Source of the DNA: CALCZU01 sp964396165
GTDB taxonomy: Bacteria; Bdellovibrionota; FAC87; UBA2466
Reading direction: 5' to 3'
NCBI GenBank assembly: GCA_964396165.1
Contig: CAYNEF010000014.1
Span: forward strand, 12,550 to 76,549
Length of the DNA stretch: 64,000 nt
The position numbers were made by a program, and so were the translations under genes. Below the pieces are notes generated by a model. The model was not told the DNA's origin and did no database searches. It saw only the letters and a program-made list of their open reading frames with translations. Shown here in pieces: positions 52,138-60,759 of the stretch; positions within the stretch are counted from its first letter, which is position 1, and every line of letters starts with the position of its first letter.

Positions 52138-53819
52138 AAACAATTCTTTCCTTGCTTATACTATTGCAATTTTCACAGACAGTTTTTGCTACCTCTGAGC
52201 CAAGACCGGGATTTGATTGGGATGAAGTAAGTCTTCTTGCCATACAAGAACGCGGCCGTTTAAAACCACTCGATACTTTTGCCCGAGAGTCGCTGCAGTT
52301 CATTACCGGTAAAACAAGTTGGAATGGTTTAAGTGCGATTGAGTGCTTGTTTGGTTGGCTTACGAATTTTGACAAGGAATGGGAAAACGAAGCACTCATT
52401 CATGTGGACTATGAGCCTTTGAAAAAAGAATTGGGACTGGATGTGAAAGAGCGTTTTTTCACACTGAAAGCAATTCGTGAAAACGATCAAATGTCGAAAA
52501 AGGTGCGGCAGGCGGCTGAAAAAGAACGCACGAAAGAGCGATTGTCCGATTTAGAGAAAAAACTACTTTCCTTAGCGAATCAAAAAAATGTACTGGAAAT
52601 GATTATCTCAGGTGAAGTGCTGACGATTCTTCCTAATCCCAAAAACAAAGAAGATGCCTGGTTTTCTTTAACAGCACTGAATGAGCCAGGTGCTCTGCCA
52701 TACAACAACGAACAAATGCAGGGCATTGGAATGGGATTGAAAAGCATGATCGAGGGCTTTATCAATAAAGATGCTAGTTTATGGAAAAAAGGAGTGAATG
52801 ATTTTCACACTCTATTACAAACGAGCCTTTCTAACGGAAATTATCCCAAAGAATCTGATTTAAAGTTGGAAAGACATTACAATCATTTGCGTCCTTTTAG
52901 ATGGGCGTGGGTACTTTATTCTGCAGCTTTTGTGCTTCTGCTTTCTGTCATAGTGACAAAGAATTCTGTTCTGAAATATACAAGCATTGTTGTTCTTCTC
53001 TCTGGTTTCTTGCTCCATATTTATGGATTCGTGATTCGTTGTATGATCTCTGGCCGTCCTCCCGTTACGAATATGTACGAGTCGGTTATTTGGGTGACGT
53101 GGGGTTGTGTCCTGTTTTCTCTTATCATCTGGTCTAAATACAAAAATCTCGTTATCCCGGCTGCAGCAGTAGTGTTTTCGATTGTCGGACTTGTTCTCGC
53201 AGACAATACACCGGTTGTGCTTGATCCGAGCATCCATCCACTTGAACCTGTTTTAAGAAGTAATCTTTGGCTTACTATCCATGTGCTGACAATTACCTTG
53301 AGCTATGCGGCTTTCGCACTTTCTCTTTGTCTGGGCAATGTCGTTTTAGGATTTTATCTTTTAAAGCCACAGGGAACAGAAACGATTCAGCAGTACACAC
53401 TCTATATGTACCGTGCGATGCAAATCGGAGTTGTGCTCCTCGCTGCAGGCACCATCTTAGGTGGCGTATGGGCTGATTACTCGTGGGGAAGATTCTGGGG
53501 TTGGGATCCAAAAGAAGTCTGGGCACTCACAGCGCTTTTACTTTATCTTGCAGTACTTCACGGACGTTTTTCCGGTTGGCTCAGAGGTTTTGGATTTGCG
53601 GCGACAACTGTTGTGTCCTTTTTGGGAGTAATGATGGCCTGGTATGGCGTCAACTTTGTGCTCGGCGCGGGTTTACACTCTTACGGGTTTGGCAGTGGAG
53701 GGACAGCCTACGTAGTTGGCTATATCATCGCGCAAGTTGGTTTTATTCTTCTGTCGTACTTTCAGTATAAAAAATCGGGTGTGAAGTATAGTGCGATTTT
53801 TCCAAAGCAGAACTCATAA
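52134..53819 (+). CDS. ccsA: CcsA-type cytochrome c assembly protein, with an N-terminal extension
   Basis: 561 residues. The C-terminal half (about 260-555) is the CcsA core with multiple helices and the WWD haem-handling motif WGRFWGWDPKEVWAL (about 450). Candidate haem-ligating His residues are in WLTIHVLTITLSYA, VLHGRFSGW and AGLHSYGFG. A signal peptide and a soluble extension of about 240 residues (LKPLDTFARESLQFITG) come first; this is the usual form in the epsilon/delta/Bacteroidetes lineages, where the extension belongs to the ResC/CcsA long form. It makes holo-cytochrome c, such as the protein at 31795. Its last 77 bases overlap the convergent SDR gene. Confidence 0.92.
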   Translation: MKTILSLLILLQFSQTVFATSEPRPGFDWDEVSLLAIQERGRLKPLDTFARESLQFITGKTSWNGLSAIECLFGWLTNFDKEWENEALIHVDYEPLKKELGLDVKERFFTLKAIRENDQMSKKVRQAAEKERTKERLSDLEKKLLSLANQKNVLEMIISGEVLTILPNPKNKEDAWFSLTALNEPGALPYNNEQMQGIGMGLKSMIEGFINKDASLWKKGVNDFHTLLQTSLSNGNYPKESDLKLERHYNHLRPFRWAWVLYSAAFVLLLSVIVTKNSVLKYTSIVVLLSGFLLHIYGFVIRCMISGRPPVTNMYESVIWVTWGCVLFSLIIWSKYKNLVIPAAAVVFSIVGLVLADNTPVVLDPSIHPLEPVLRSNLWLTIHVLTITLSYAAFALSLCLGNVVLGFYLLKPQGTETIQQYTLYMYRAMQIGVVLLAAGTILGGVWADYSWGRFWGWDPKEVWALTALLLYLAVLHGRFSGWLRGFGFAATTVVSFLGVMMAWYGVNFVLGAGLHSYGFGSGGTAYVVGYIIAQVGFILLSYFQYKKSGVKYSAIFPKQNS

Positions 53820-54579
53820 GAGTTGGTTTTTTTGTTCCCTGATAAAGATTGGGAAAAAAAAGCAGTAGCAGATCTACAAGATAATAAAAAATAACCGCAC
53901 TTAGGGGAAACAAAAGTCTTTCTTTCTGAGTGCCAAAGAACTCATATAGTTTTTTGGCGGCATCTTTCGGAGTGACTGCCAAAGAGTCAAAAATCCATTT
54001 TGTAAGCCCTGTTGGTCCAGGGTAACCAGCCATGATTTCCGTATGCACGGGTCCCAATACGACAGATTGGTAATGGTTCTCCCTGTCTCTTAACGCGAGA
54101 AGCTTGAAGGCTTTGTAAAGGGAGAGTTTGCTTAAGTAATAACCAATATGGGCCGGGTTGGGGACGATGTTGCTTGTCGAAGAAACACAGGCAATGTGTG
54201 CATCCATAATTGCTAATTTATGGATGGCCCCTACAAAACTTAAAACCCCATTTAAGTTTATTTGCATCACTTGATTAAACGCTTCGAAATCAAGCCCATC
54301 ATAATTGTCAGGCTGGTTAATCCCGGCGTTTAAAATAAATAAGTCCGGTGTGCCGCCTTCGAGCATGAGTCCTGAAAGAAAACCGTGCACTTTTTGGTAA
54401 TCAGTAATATCAAAGATTTCAAACTGGCATTTTGGATACTGCGCTTCGAGTAGAGGATTACTGCTTCTATTGATACAGATTACTTCATCGGTGATGGGGT
54501 AATACTTTTCTAGCAATGCTTTTCCCAGTCCACTTGTAGTTCCTGTAATGAGGACTCTTTTAAATTGTTTCATGCACAA
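53743..54579 (-). CDS. Short-chain dehydrogenase/reductase
   Basis: 278 residues. An NAD(P)-dependent oxidoreductase of the SDR family: ITGTTSGLGKALLEKYY (cofactor loop), DLFILNAGINQPDNYDGLDFE (NAG), ACVSSTSNIV (catalytic Ser) and GYYLSKLSLYKAF (YxxxK). The C-terminus includes a hydrophobic helix (VIFYYLVDLLLLFFPNLY), suggesting membrane association. It overlaps the desaturase gene upstream by 20 bases, so the two probably act on the same lipid. Its last 25 codons lie antisense to the end of ccsA. Confidence 0.85.
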   Translation of the reverse strand: MCMKQFKRVLITGTTSGLGKALLEKYYPITDEVICINRSSNPLLEAQYPKCQFEIFDITDYQKVHGFLSGLMLEGGTPDLFILNAGINQPDNYDGLDFEAFNQVMQINLNGVLSFVGAIHKLAIMDAHIACVSSTSNIVPNPAHIGYYLSKLSLYKAFKLLALRDRENHYQSVVLGPVHTEIMAGYPGPTGLTKWIFDSLAVTPKDAAKKLYEFFGTQKERLLFPLSAVIFYYLVDLLLLFFPNLYQGTKKPTLMSSALEKSHYTSHPIFYTESTTEE

Positions 54580-55561
54580 GTCCTTGGTTGGGAAATTTTA
54601 AGGCTGCAGTGAAATAGCCTTTGGCATATATGTCCGGATTATTTTGTTTTGCAAGCGGCGAAATTATTTCATGAAGTTCTGGCAAGTGGTAGTACGGCAC
54701 AGAAGGAAATAAATGGTGCTCGTGGTGGTAGTGCACATTCAAACTGCCGATTAATAATTTTTCTATCCATACAAGAGGCAAAAAAGAATAGCTGTGGCCC
54801 GGAGTTAAAAAAGTGCGGGTGTAAAAAGTGCCTTCGCTTCCTTCATGAACAACTCTGCCCAGTTGCCCTGCGAGTCCGTGTTCCGCCATTCCTCTAATGC
54901 GCATGAGCACCATGTGGGAACTGATTGCAGGAAAAATCCAAAAGAGAAGGTAAGATTTTATGTCCCAGCGAAAGAGAAGAGTGAAAAGAACTGCCTGTAC
55001 AAAGCAAAGAGAAAAAATCTTGTGTGTAAGCGGAGCTCCCGTTTCATTCTCACGGTATTTAAAAAATACACTGAGCGCTGTAAGACCTAAAAGATCTTTC
55101 AGAAACAAGAGATAGAGTTTGGGATTTGAGGTATCCACGATTTTATATTTTTCTGAGTCTGAGTCTGGATCTTTTTCAGTCCCCGCCCAGGCATGATGTT
55201 TTAAATGGCCCGAAGCATAGCCGTCATAAAAAACTCCGATGGGAAGAGTGCAAAACCATTTTGCAATAAAAGCATTTCTTCTTTTGCTTTTTAAAAGTAC
55301 TCCGTGACATGCTTCATGCGCCAGTTGGATAAAAACCCCGAACCTTCCTGCGATGACAAAACTAATAGGAAAGTACAGGAGTAAAAAATAGGCAGAAGAG
55401 ACGAGATGCATTCCCAATTGCGTGATTAGGATGAGAGAAATCCAATTGAGAAGTAGCGCACGGATAGACACTTGAGAGTTGAGTGTGCTGAGTAGCGCAA
55501 GCTTCTCCTTGGGAAGTTTGTACACACTGCCGTTATAGGGTGTTTTTAAATTAAAATGCAT
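54560..55561 (-). CDS. Membrane fatty-acid desaturase/hydroxylase-type enzyme
   Basis: 333 residues. The three di-iron His boxes are intact: HEACHG, HLKHHAWAG, and HYHHEHHLFP near residue 275. About four membrane helices separate them. The pattern is that of the fatty-acid desaturase/beta-carotene-ketolase-like family, which introduce a double bond or hydroxyl into acyl chains or related lipids. It is the first gene of a two-gene operon with the SDR and is divergent from a different desaturase at 55767. The ATG lacks a ribosome site. Substrate unknown. Confidence 0.85.
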   Translation of the reverse strand: MHFNLKTPYNGSVYKLPKEKLALLSTLNSQVSIRALLLNWISLILITQLGMHLVSSAYFLLLYFPISFVIAGRFGVFIQLAHEACHGVLLKSKRRNAFIAKWFCTLPIGVFYDGYASGHLKHHAWAGTEKDPDSDSEKYKIVDTSNPKLYLLFLKDLLGLTALSVFFKYRENETGAPLTHKIFSLCFVQAVLFTLLFRWDIKSYLLFWIFPAISSHMVLMRIRGMAEHGLAGQLGRVVHEGSEGTFYTRTFLTPGHSYSFLPLVWIEKLLIGSLNVHYHHEHHLFPSVPYYHLPELHEIISPLAKQNNPDIYAKGYFTAALKFPNQGLVHETI

Positions 55562-55766
55562 GGATTTAACAAAAGCGTACTCACTATTAAATAAAGTGGC
55601 AATAACGCGTTTAGTAATATGGGTTATATTGTCCTGTCTAAAAGCTCAGTCTGCCTACTGCTAACTGTAAAGATCAGTCAATCAAGGTATTAGTATCTAG
55701 ATTTACTAATCCTGTTATAGTGGTTGAGATCGTTCAGCGCTCACACCTCATACAAAAGGCTTCTCA

Positions 55767-56603
55767 TTGAAAAGAAAATTGCATTACGAAAATATATTCT
55801 GGATAACGCTCGTCCATTTGGGAGCGATTGCGGCTATTCCCTTTTTTACTTGGGGAGCTTTGGCTGCGTGCCTTGTCTTGCTTTTTACTATTAGCCCTTT
55901 AGGAATCAATCTCTGCTACCACAGGCTTCTTACGCACCGTTCTTTCAAAGTGCCAGTTTGGTTGGAATATACTTTGGCAACAATTGCTGCGGCCTCTGCT
56001 CAAGGTCCGATGATGGTATGGGTGGCTGAGCACAGATTGCACCACCGTTATTCTGATATGCCGGGAGATCCACATAATTCCAGAGAAGGATTTTTCTTTG
56101 CACATATCGGGCATTTATTTTTTCGCAAGGAATTTGAGGACGATAAAAACCAATGGTCCAAGTACGTACCTGATCTTGCGTCGCACGCGTATTACCGTTT
56201 TTTAAACCGTTATTTTGTATTCATCATCATTGCAGTGATTCCTGTGTTGTATCTTTTAGGAGGTCTACCATTTGTAATGTGGGGAATGTTTGTCCGAATC
56301 GTATTAATGTGGCACATCACCTGGTGCATTAACTCGGTCACGCATACTTTTGGTTACCGCAGTTTTGAAACAAGCGATAATTCACGTAATTGCTGGTGGA
56401 TGGGAATCTTAGGTGCGGGAGAAGGGTGGCACAATAACCACCACGCGTATCAGTCTAGCGCCGCTCACGGAAACGCCTGGTACGAAATCGATTTCACTTA
56501 TTATATTATCTGCGCACTTAAATTCTTAGGGCTTGCGACAGATGTGAAAACTCCGATGAAAAATCTCAAAACCGCCACTTTGGAACCAGTTCTCGTAAGA
56601 TAA
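55767..56603 (+). CDS. Delta-9-type acyl desaturase
   Basis: 278 residues. It inserts a double bond into saturated acyl chains. The stearoyl-CoA-desaturase His boxes are CYHRLLTHRSF, EHRLHHRYSD and EGWHNNHHAYQ, separated by four hydrophobic helices. TTG at 55767 is taken as the start; it lies 10 bases after AAAAGG. A different start is not available near. It may set membrane fluidity. It is divergent from another desaturase and convergent with recO. Confidence 0.9.
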   Translation: MKRKLHYENIFWITLVHLGAIAAIPFFTWGALAACLVLLFTISPLGINLCYHRLLTHRSFKVPVWLEYTLATIAAASAQGPMMVWVAEHRLHHRYSDMPGDPHNSREGFFFAHIGHLFFRKEFEDDKNQWSKYVPDLASHAYYRFLNRYFVFIIIAVIPVLYLLGGLPFVMWGMFVRIVLMWHITWCINSVTHTFGYRSFETSDNSRNCWWMGILGAGEGWHNNHHAYQSSAAHGNAWYEIDFTYYIICALKFLGLATDVKTPMKNLKTATLEPVLVR

Positions 56604-56629
56604 AAACTGTCACGCCTGCGACTGTTTTT
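56602..56629. terminator. Bidirectional terminator between the desaturase and recO
   Basis: AAAAAC (56602-56607) pairs with GTTTTT (56624-56629), and inside, after one T-T mismatch, GTC pairs with GAC. A-run on one side and T-run on the other fit use in both directions between convergent genes. It overlaps the recO stop codon. Confidence 0.5.
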
Positions 56630-57359
56630 AGTGAGGCAGCTTCAAATGAGTATGGTAAGAAGCAAAGAGAGTCACAAGCCTGGAAAGGCTCTGTGTGTGG
56701 TTTTCAGGAAACTCAATCTCTTCAAATTTCGTCAAAAGAAAAGAATCTGAAGTAGTGAGAAATTTGCGTTGAAAGGGGTGCAGGGGAGAGAGCTCTCTTA
56801 AGTAATTTCCAGATAAACAAGCTTTGCAAAGAATTCCACCTGACTCGATATCGAAAATTACTTCTTCGGTTTCATTGCTGTCACACCTGACACATGCATC
56901 TACCTTGGGTTTTAGTCCAAGGAGCGAAATCAGTTTCAGTCTGAAAATAAGAACAAGAAGATCCAACCGTGCAAGATCCGTTTCTTTTTCAATCAACGAG
57001 AGCGTTTGTCCGAGCAAGCTATAAAGCGACGGCATAGCAACTGACTGATCCGCCAGTTTTTTTACCCAATGTAAAATTTTGCCACTCGCAAGCATCTTAT
57101 CCAAAGAATCGCGAATCCCTTGAAAAGAATTGAGTACGCTTAATTCCACAAGGTAAGGGCGATCTTTTACGTCACCGCGAACGAAAATCTCATTGTGACA
57201 AAACAGATCGAGGCCGCCGATATAACGTTTTTTACTTTTTCGAGCGGACTTGGCCAAAGTCGAAATCATTCCCCACTTTTGGGTGAAAAACTGAATGTAC
57301 ATGTCGGCTTCACCGAAGCTTTCGGTAGAGATGACTATCGCCTTGGAGGATGCGTTCAT
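56628..57359 (-). CDS. recO: DNA repair protein RecO
   Basis: 243 residues, normal for RecO, which helps load RecA onto SSB-coated single strands. The N-terminal OB fold starts ASSKAIVISTESFGEADMYI. The zinc site is VRCDSNETEE followed by GGILCKACLSG (four Cys at about 160-190). Translation is coupled to the upstream flippase-like gene by an ATGA overlap. Confidence 0.92.
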   Translation of the reverse strand: MNASSKAIVISTESFGEADMYIQFFTQKWGMISTLAKSARKSKKRYIGGLDLFCHNEIFVRGDVKDRPYLVELSVLNSFQGIRDSLDKMLASGKILHWVKKLADQSVAMPSLYSLLGQTLSLIEKETDLARLDLLVLIFRLKLISLLGLKPKVDACVRCDSNETEEVIFDIESGGILCKACLSGNYLRELSPLHPFQRKFLTTSDSFLLTKFEEIEFPENHTQSLSRLVTLFASYHTHLKLPH

Positions 57360-58372
57360 ATGTTAGAGGTTGCCGCCGCCGTCAACGGGACTTTTTTTTT
57401 AGAATTATCGGTTGGATGCCGTTTGTATCTGAGGTAAAAAGCCGCCCCCAGACAGTTGAATAAAATCGTGTACACCTGCACTAAAGTGCAGAGAGTCGGG
57501 CCAGTTTGTTTAGGGTTGGGAATTCCCATCCACAGAAAGAGAGTATAGAAAGCCACTTGGCCAGTGCCGATTCCACCGGGAAGAAGGGGAATGGCCGATG
57601 CAGTGAGCGCAATCGGGACAATAAAAAAGTATTGCGCCGTCGACATTTCAATTCCCAGTGCATTGCCTTGGTAACAATAGAGCAAATTTAATCCGAGTAC
57701 GGAAACGGCAGAAAGAGCAACACTAAAAAAAACGGTTCTTCTGTGGTGGCGGTACAAGACAAACGCGTCCACCATTTTGGAAAGGCGTTCAAATTTTTTA
57801 AGATAATCGAGTGCAGCTACAAAGGGAGGCAATTCCCAGACTGCAGGGATAAAAAACAAAATCCCAAAAACAATACAGGTAAAAGTAAAACCCCAAAGAC
57901 AGTAAGCAATCAGGTGCAACTGAGGCTTGTCGGAAATCCATTCCGAGTAAAAAAACAGAGTAATTCCTGAGTAAAGCAGAATCACCGCAAGTCCCAACAC
58001 ACGATCGATTACGACACTAATTACTGCTTTTGTTCTGCGTTGTGGCTCTTTGCCTGCTACATACCAGGCTTTGATTAAATCTCCGCCGACTGAACCCGGC
58101 ATAAAAGTATTAAAGAATGCGCCAATCATAGTAAGCGAAAAAAAATCTCGGTAAGAGAGGCTTAAATCTTGTACTTTTGCAAGCAGGTACCAGCGCAGAC
58201 TGCAGACGAGAATCGAGAAAAGAATAAATCCAAATGCGATGAGCAAGTGAGTCGGGCTTGTGAGAATAGAATGCAATGCATCAAAGTCGACCATCTTGGA
58301 GTGCAATACCCAGTAGACTAGTACTCCGCCCAATGCGGCTTTAATGAGTGTCTTTGCTTTGTCTTTATTCAT
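57356..58372 (-). CDS. Flippase-like / LPG-synthase-TM family membrane protein (UPF0104)
   Basis: About 338 residues from MNKDKAKT (AAGG upstream); an in-frame start at 58417 is less likely. It has about eight helices. Family motifs are MIGAFFNTFMPGSVGGDLIKAWYV (a run containing TFMPGSVGGD), VISVVIDRVLGL and ALTASAIPLLPGGIGTGQVA. Members are lysylphosphatidylglycerol-synthase membrane domains or AglD-like proteins thought to flip lipids or lipid-linked sugars. No synthetase domain is attached. It may serve the envelope-sugar operon that starts on the opposite strand. Confidence 0.8.
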   Translation of the reverse strand: MNKDKAKTLIKAALGGVLVYWVLHSKMVDFDALHSILTSPTHLLIAFGFILFSILVCSLRWYLLAKVQDLSLSYRDFFSLTMIGAFFNTFMPGSVGGDLIKAWYVAGKEPQRRTKAVISVVIDRVLGLAVILLYSGITLFFYSEWISDKPQLHLIAYCLWGFTFTCIVFGILFFIPAVWELPPFVAALDYLKKFERLSKMVDAFVLYRHHRRTVFFSVALSAVSVLGLNLLYCYQGNALGIEMSTAQYFFIVPIALTASAIPLLPGGIGTGQVAFYTLFLWMGIPNPKQTGPTLCTLVQVYTILFNCLGAAFYLRYKRHPTDNSKKKVPLTAAATSNI

Positions 58373-58449
58373 CGATGCCTTTATCTTCAAATTGCCTTTA
58401 ATACAAAGCGATTTCAAGCAATTTAATCAAAAAATACATTGTCGTTTCA

Positions 58450-58478
58450 TTGACTTGGAGCATCTCACTGTTTAAATT
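58450..58478 (+). promoter_or_regulatory. Sigma70 promoter of the ugd operon
   Basis: TTGACT (58450-58455), a 17-base spacer and TAAATT (58473-58478). The predicted start is within three bases of the ATG at 58487, so the transcript is leaderless or nearly so, and no Shine-Dalgarno is present. Confidence 0.7.
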
Positions 58479-58486
58479 TTAAGCCT

Positions 58487-59791
58487 ATGAATATATCGGT
58501 AATGGGGACGGGATACGTCGGATTAGTGGCAGGGGCTTGCTTTAGCGACTCGGGAAATCATGTCACGTGTATTGATGTGGATAAAGAAAAAGTGGCAAGA
58601 CTCGAAAAAGGAATTATCCCCATCTATGAACCAGGATTAGAAGAACTGGTAGTCCGCAATTTCAAATCCAAACGATTAAAATTTACGACAGATGCGGCAA
58701 GCGCAATTCGCGAATGTGATGTGGTGTTTATCGCTGTAGGAACGCCGAGTGGCGATGATGGCTCACTCGATTTGAAATACGTAATGTCTGCAGTGCAGAC
58801 GATTAAAGAAAATATTACGAAAGAAACAGTCATCGTAATGAAGAGTACGGTCCCTGTTGGTACCGCGCAAAAAGTTCGCGATGCGATGAAAGGTGCAAAA
58901 GCCCCATTCGATGTAGTATCCAATCCTGAGTTTTTAAAAGAAGGCACTGCCGTAAATGATTTTTTTAAACCAGAACGAGTCGTGATTGGATGCAAAACTG
59001 AAAAAGCAAAACGCTTGATGCAAGACTTGTATTCCCCGTATGTCCGTTCCGGAAATCCGATTTTTATCATGGATAATGAATCTGCAGAGTTGTCCAAGTA
59101 CGCAGCGAATGCTTTTCTTGCGATGAAAATTTCTTTCATCAATGAGTTGGCACTGCTTGCGGAACGCGTAGGGGCAAATATTCAGGATGTGAGAAAAGCG
59201 TTGATTACCGATAGCCGCATTGGCGGAAAATTTCTTTACCCTGGTTGTGGATACGGCGGATCTTGCTTTCCCAAAGACGTTCAGGCCATTACCCAGCTGG
59301 GTAAGAACAACGGACTGGACTTCACACTTTTTCAAAGCGTGCATGAAGTAAATGAAAGACAAAAGTTAGTCTTACTGGAAAAAATCAAAAAACATTTTAA
59401 AGACATCAAAGGAAGAACCTTTGCCGTATGGGGGCTTGCCTTTAAACCAGAAACAGATGACATGCGTGAAGCACCGTCTGTAAAGCTGATTGAAGGGTTG
59501 CTTGCGGGAGGCGCACATGTGCGCGCTTATGATCCGGTCGCTAATCACGAAGCTAAAAAGTACTTTGAAAATAAAATAGAACTTTCTGATGATCCGTACG
59601 AGATCACAAAGGGTGCAGATGCACTTGCTATTTGTACGGAATGGAATCAGTTTAGAAGTCCCAATTTTTCGTTGTTAAAGTCTCACTTGAAAACCCCAGC
59701 CATATTTGATGGCAGGAATCTTTTTTCAAGAGAAAGCATCGAACAAGAAGGTATTAAGTATTACTGTATAGGAAGGCCGGATCCGACATGA
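58487..59791 (+). CDS. ugd: UDP-glucose 6-dehydrogenase
   Basis: 434 residues. It oxidises UDP-glucose to UDP-glucuronate with two NAD+. Motifs are the Rossmann start MGTGYVGLVAGACFSDSG, KSTVPVGTA, NPEFLKEGTAVNDF and the catalytic Cys in GYGGSCFPKD (about 260), with the C-terminal domain WGLAFKPETDDMREAPS. All are intact. The stop overlaps the next gene (ATGA). The operon makes nucleotide sugars for surface polysaccharide. Confidence 0.96.
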   Translation: MNISVMGTGYVGLVAGACFSDSGNHVTCIDVDKEKVARLEKGIIPIYEPGLEELVVRNFKSKRLKFTTDAASAIRECDVVFIAVGTPSGDDGSLDLKYVMSAVQTIKENITKETVIVMKSTVPVGTAQKVRDAMKGAKAPFDVVSNPEFLKEGTAVNDFFKPERVVIGCKTEKAKRLMQDLYSPYVRSGNPIFIMDNESAELSKYAANAFLAMKISFINELALLAERVGANIQDVRKALITDSRIGGKFLYPGCGYGGSCFPKDVQAITQLGKNNGLDFTLFQSVHEVNERQKLVLLEKIKKHFKDIKGRTFAVWGLAFKPETDDMREAPSVKLIEGLLAGGAHVRAYDPVANHEAKKYFENKIELSDDPYEITKGADALAICTEWNQFRSPNFSLLKSHLKTPAIFDGRNLFSRESIEQEGIKYYCIGRPDPT

Positions 59792-60759
59792 AGAATTTTA
59801 CGTTCCCAAAAGGCAGGTATCTCATCACAGGAGGAGCCGGGTTTATCGGTTCTCATTTAAGCGAAAAACTTTTGTCCTTAGGCTGTCAGGTTGTGACAGT
59901 GGATAACTACTCCACTGGACGGCCCGAAAACATCCAGCATTTACTAGGCAACAAAGATTACGAATTTATTTTTCACGACGTCGTAAAGCCGTTTGAAATT
60001 AAAGGACAGCTAGCCGGTATTTTTCATTTGGCAAGTCCTGCTTCTCCTGTAGATTACGCAAGAATGCCGATTGAAACGCTGCATGTGGGTGCAATTGGCA
60101 GTGATAACGTACTGAAAATCGCGGTAGAGAAAAAATGTCCGATTCTTGTGACCTCTACCTCCGAAGTTTACGGAGATCCGAAAGAACACCCGCAAAAAGA
60201 ATCGTACTGGGGAAATGTAAACCCCATCGGTCCCCGTGGTTGCTACGATGAATCCAAAAGATACTTGGAAGCTATTACGATGGCTTATCACCGCGTGCAC
60301 GGAATTAAAGCGCAAATTATTCGTATTTTTAATACGTACGGTCCGAGAATGCGTACAGATGACGGACGAGTAGTACCCAATTTCTGTGCTCAGGCTATCT
60401 TAGGTAAAGACATCACTATCTATGGGAACGGCAAACAAACCAGAAGCTTTTGTTTTGTCTCGGACATGGTGGATGGCATTATGCGTGCAATCCATTTGGG
60501 AGATGGCATGCCCGTGAATATTGGTAATCCTGTCGAGTACACCATTTTAAGCTTTGCTGAAAAAATCATTGAGTTCGCAAAAGCAAAATCCAAGCTTGTG
60601 AACATGCCACTTCCTGAAGATGATCCGAAAACGCGTTGCCCGGATATCACACGTGCAAAAGAAACGCTCGGTTGGGAGCCTAAAGTACAACTGGATGAGG
60701 GCTTGAGATACACATTCGATTATTTCAGATCGCAGCTAGAGGGTTCCTCCGCCAAGTGA
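59788..60759 (+). CDS. uxs: UDP-glucuronate decarboxylase (UDP-xylose synthase)
   Basis: 323 residues. It converts UDP-glucuronate to UDP-xylose. SDR landmarks are GGAGFIGSHLSE, VDNYSTGRPENI, HLASPASPVDYAR, TSEVYGDP and GCYDESKRYLEA (the YxxxK pair near residue 153). The GPRMRTDDGRVVPNF run is typical of UXS. The gene is coupled to ugd, whose product is its substrate. Confidence 0.94.
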   Translation: MKNFTFPKGRYLITGGAGFIGSHLSEKLLSLGCQVVTVDNYSTGRPENIQHLLGNKDYEFIFHDVVKPFEIKGQLAGIFHLASPASPVDYARMPIETLHVGAIGSDNVLKIAVEKKCPILVTSTSEVYGDPKEHPQKESYWGNVNPIGPRGCYDESKRYLEAITMAYHRVHGIKAQIIRIFNTYGPRMRTDDGRVVPNFCAQAILGKDITIYGNGKQTRSFCFVSDMVDGIMRAIHLGDGMPVNIGNPVEYTILSFAEKIIEFAKAKSKLVNMPLPEDDPKTRCPDITRAKETLGWEPKVQLDEGLRYTFDYFRSQLEGSSAK

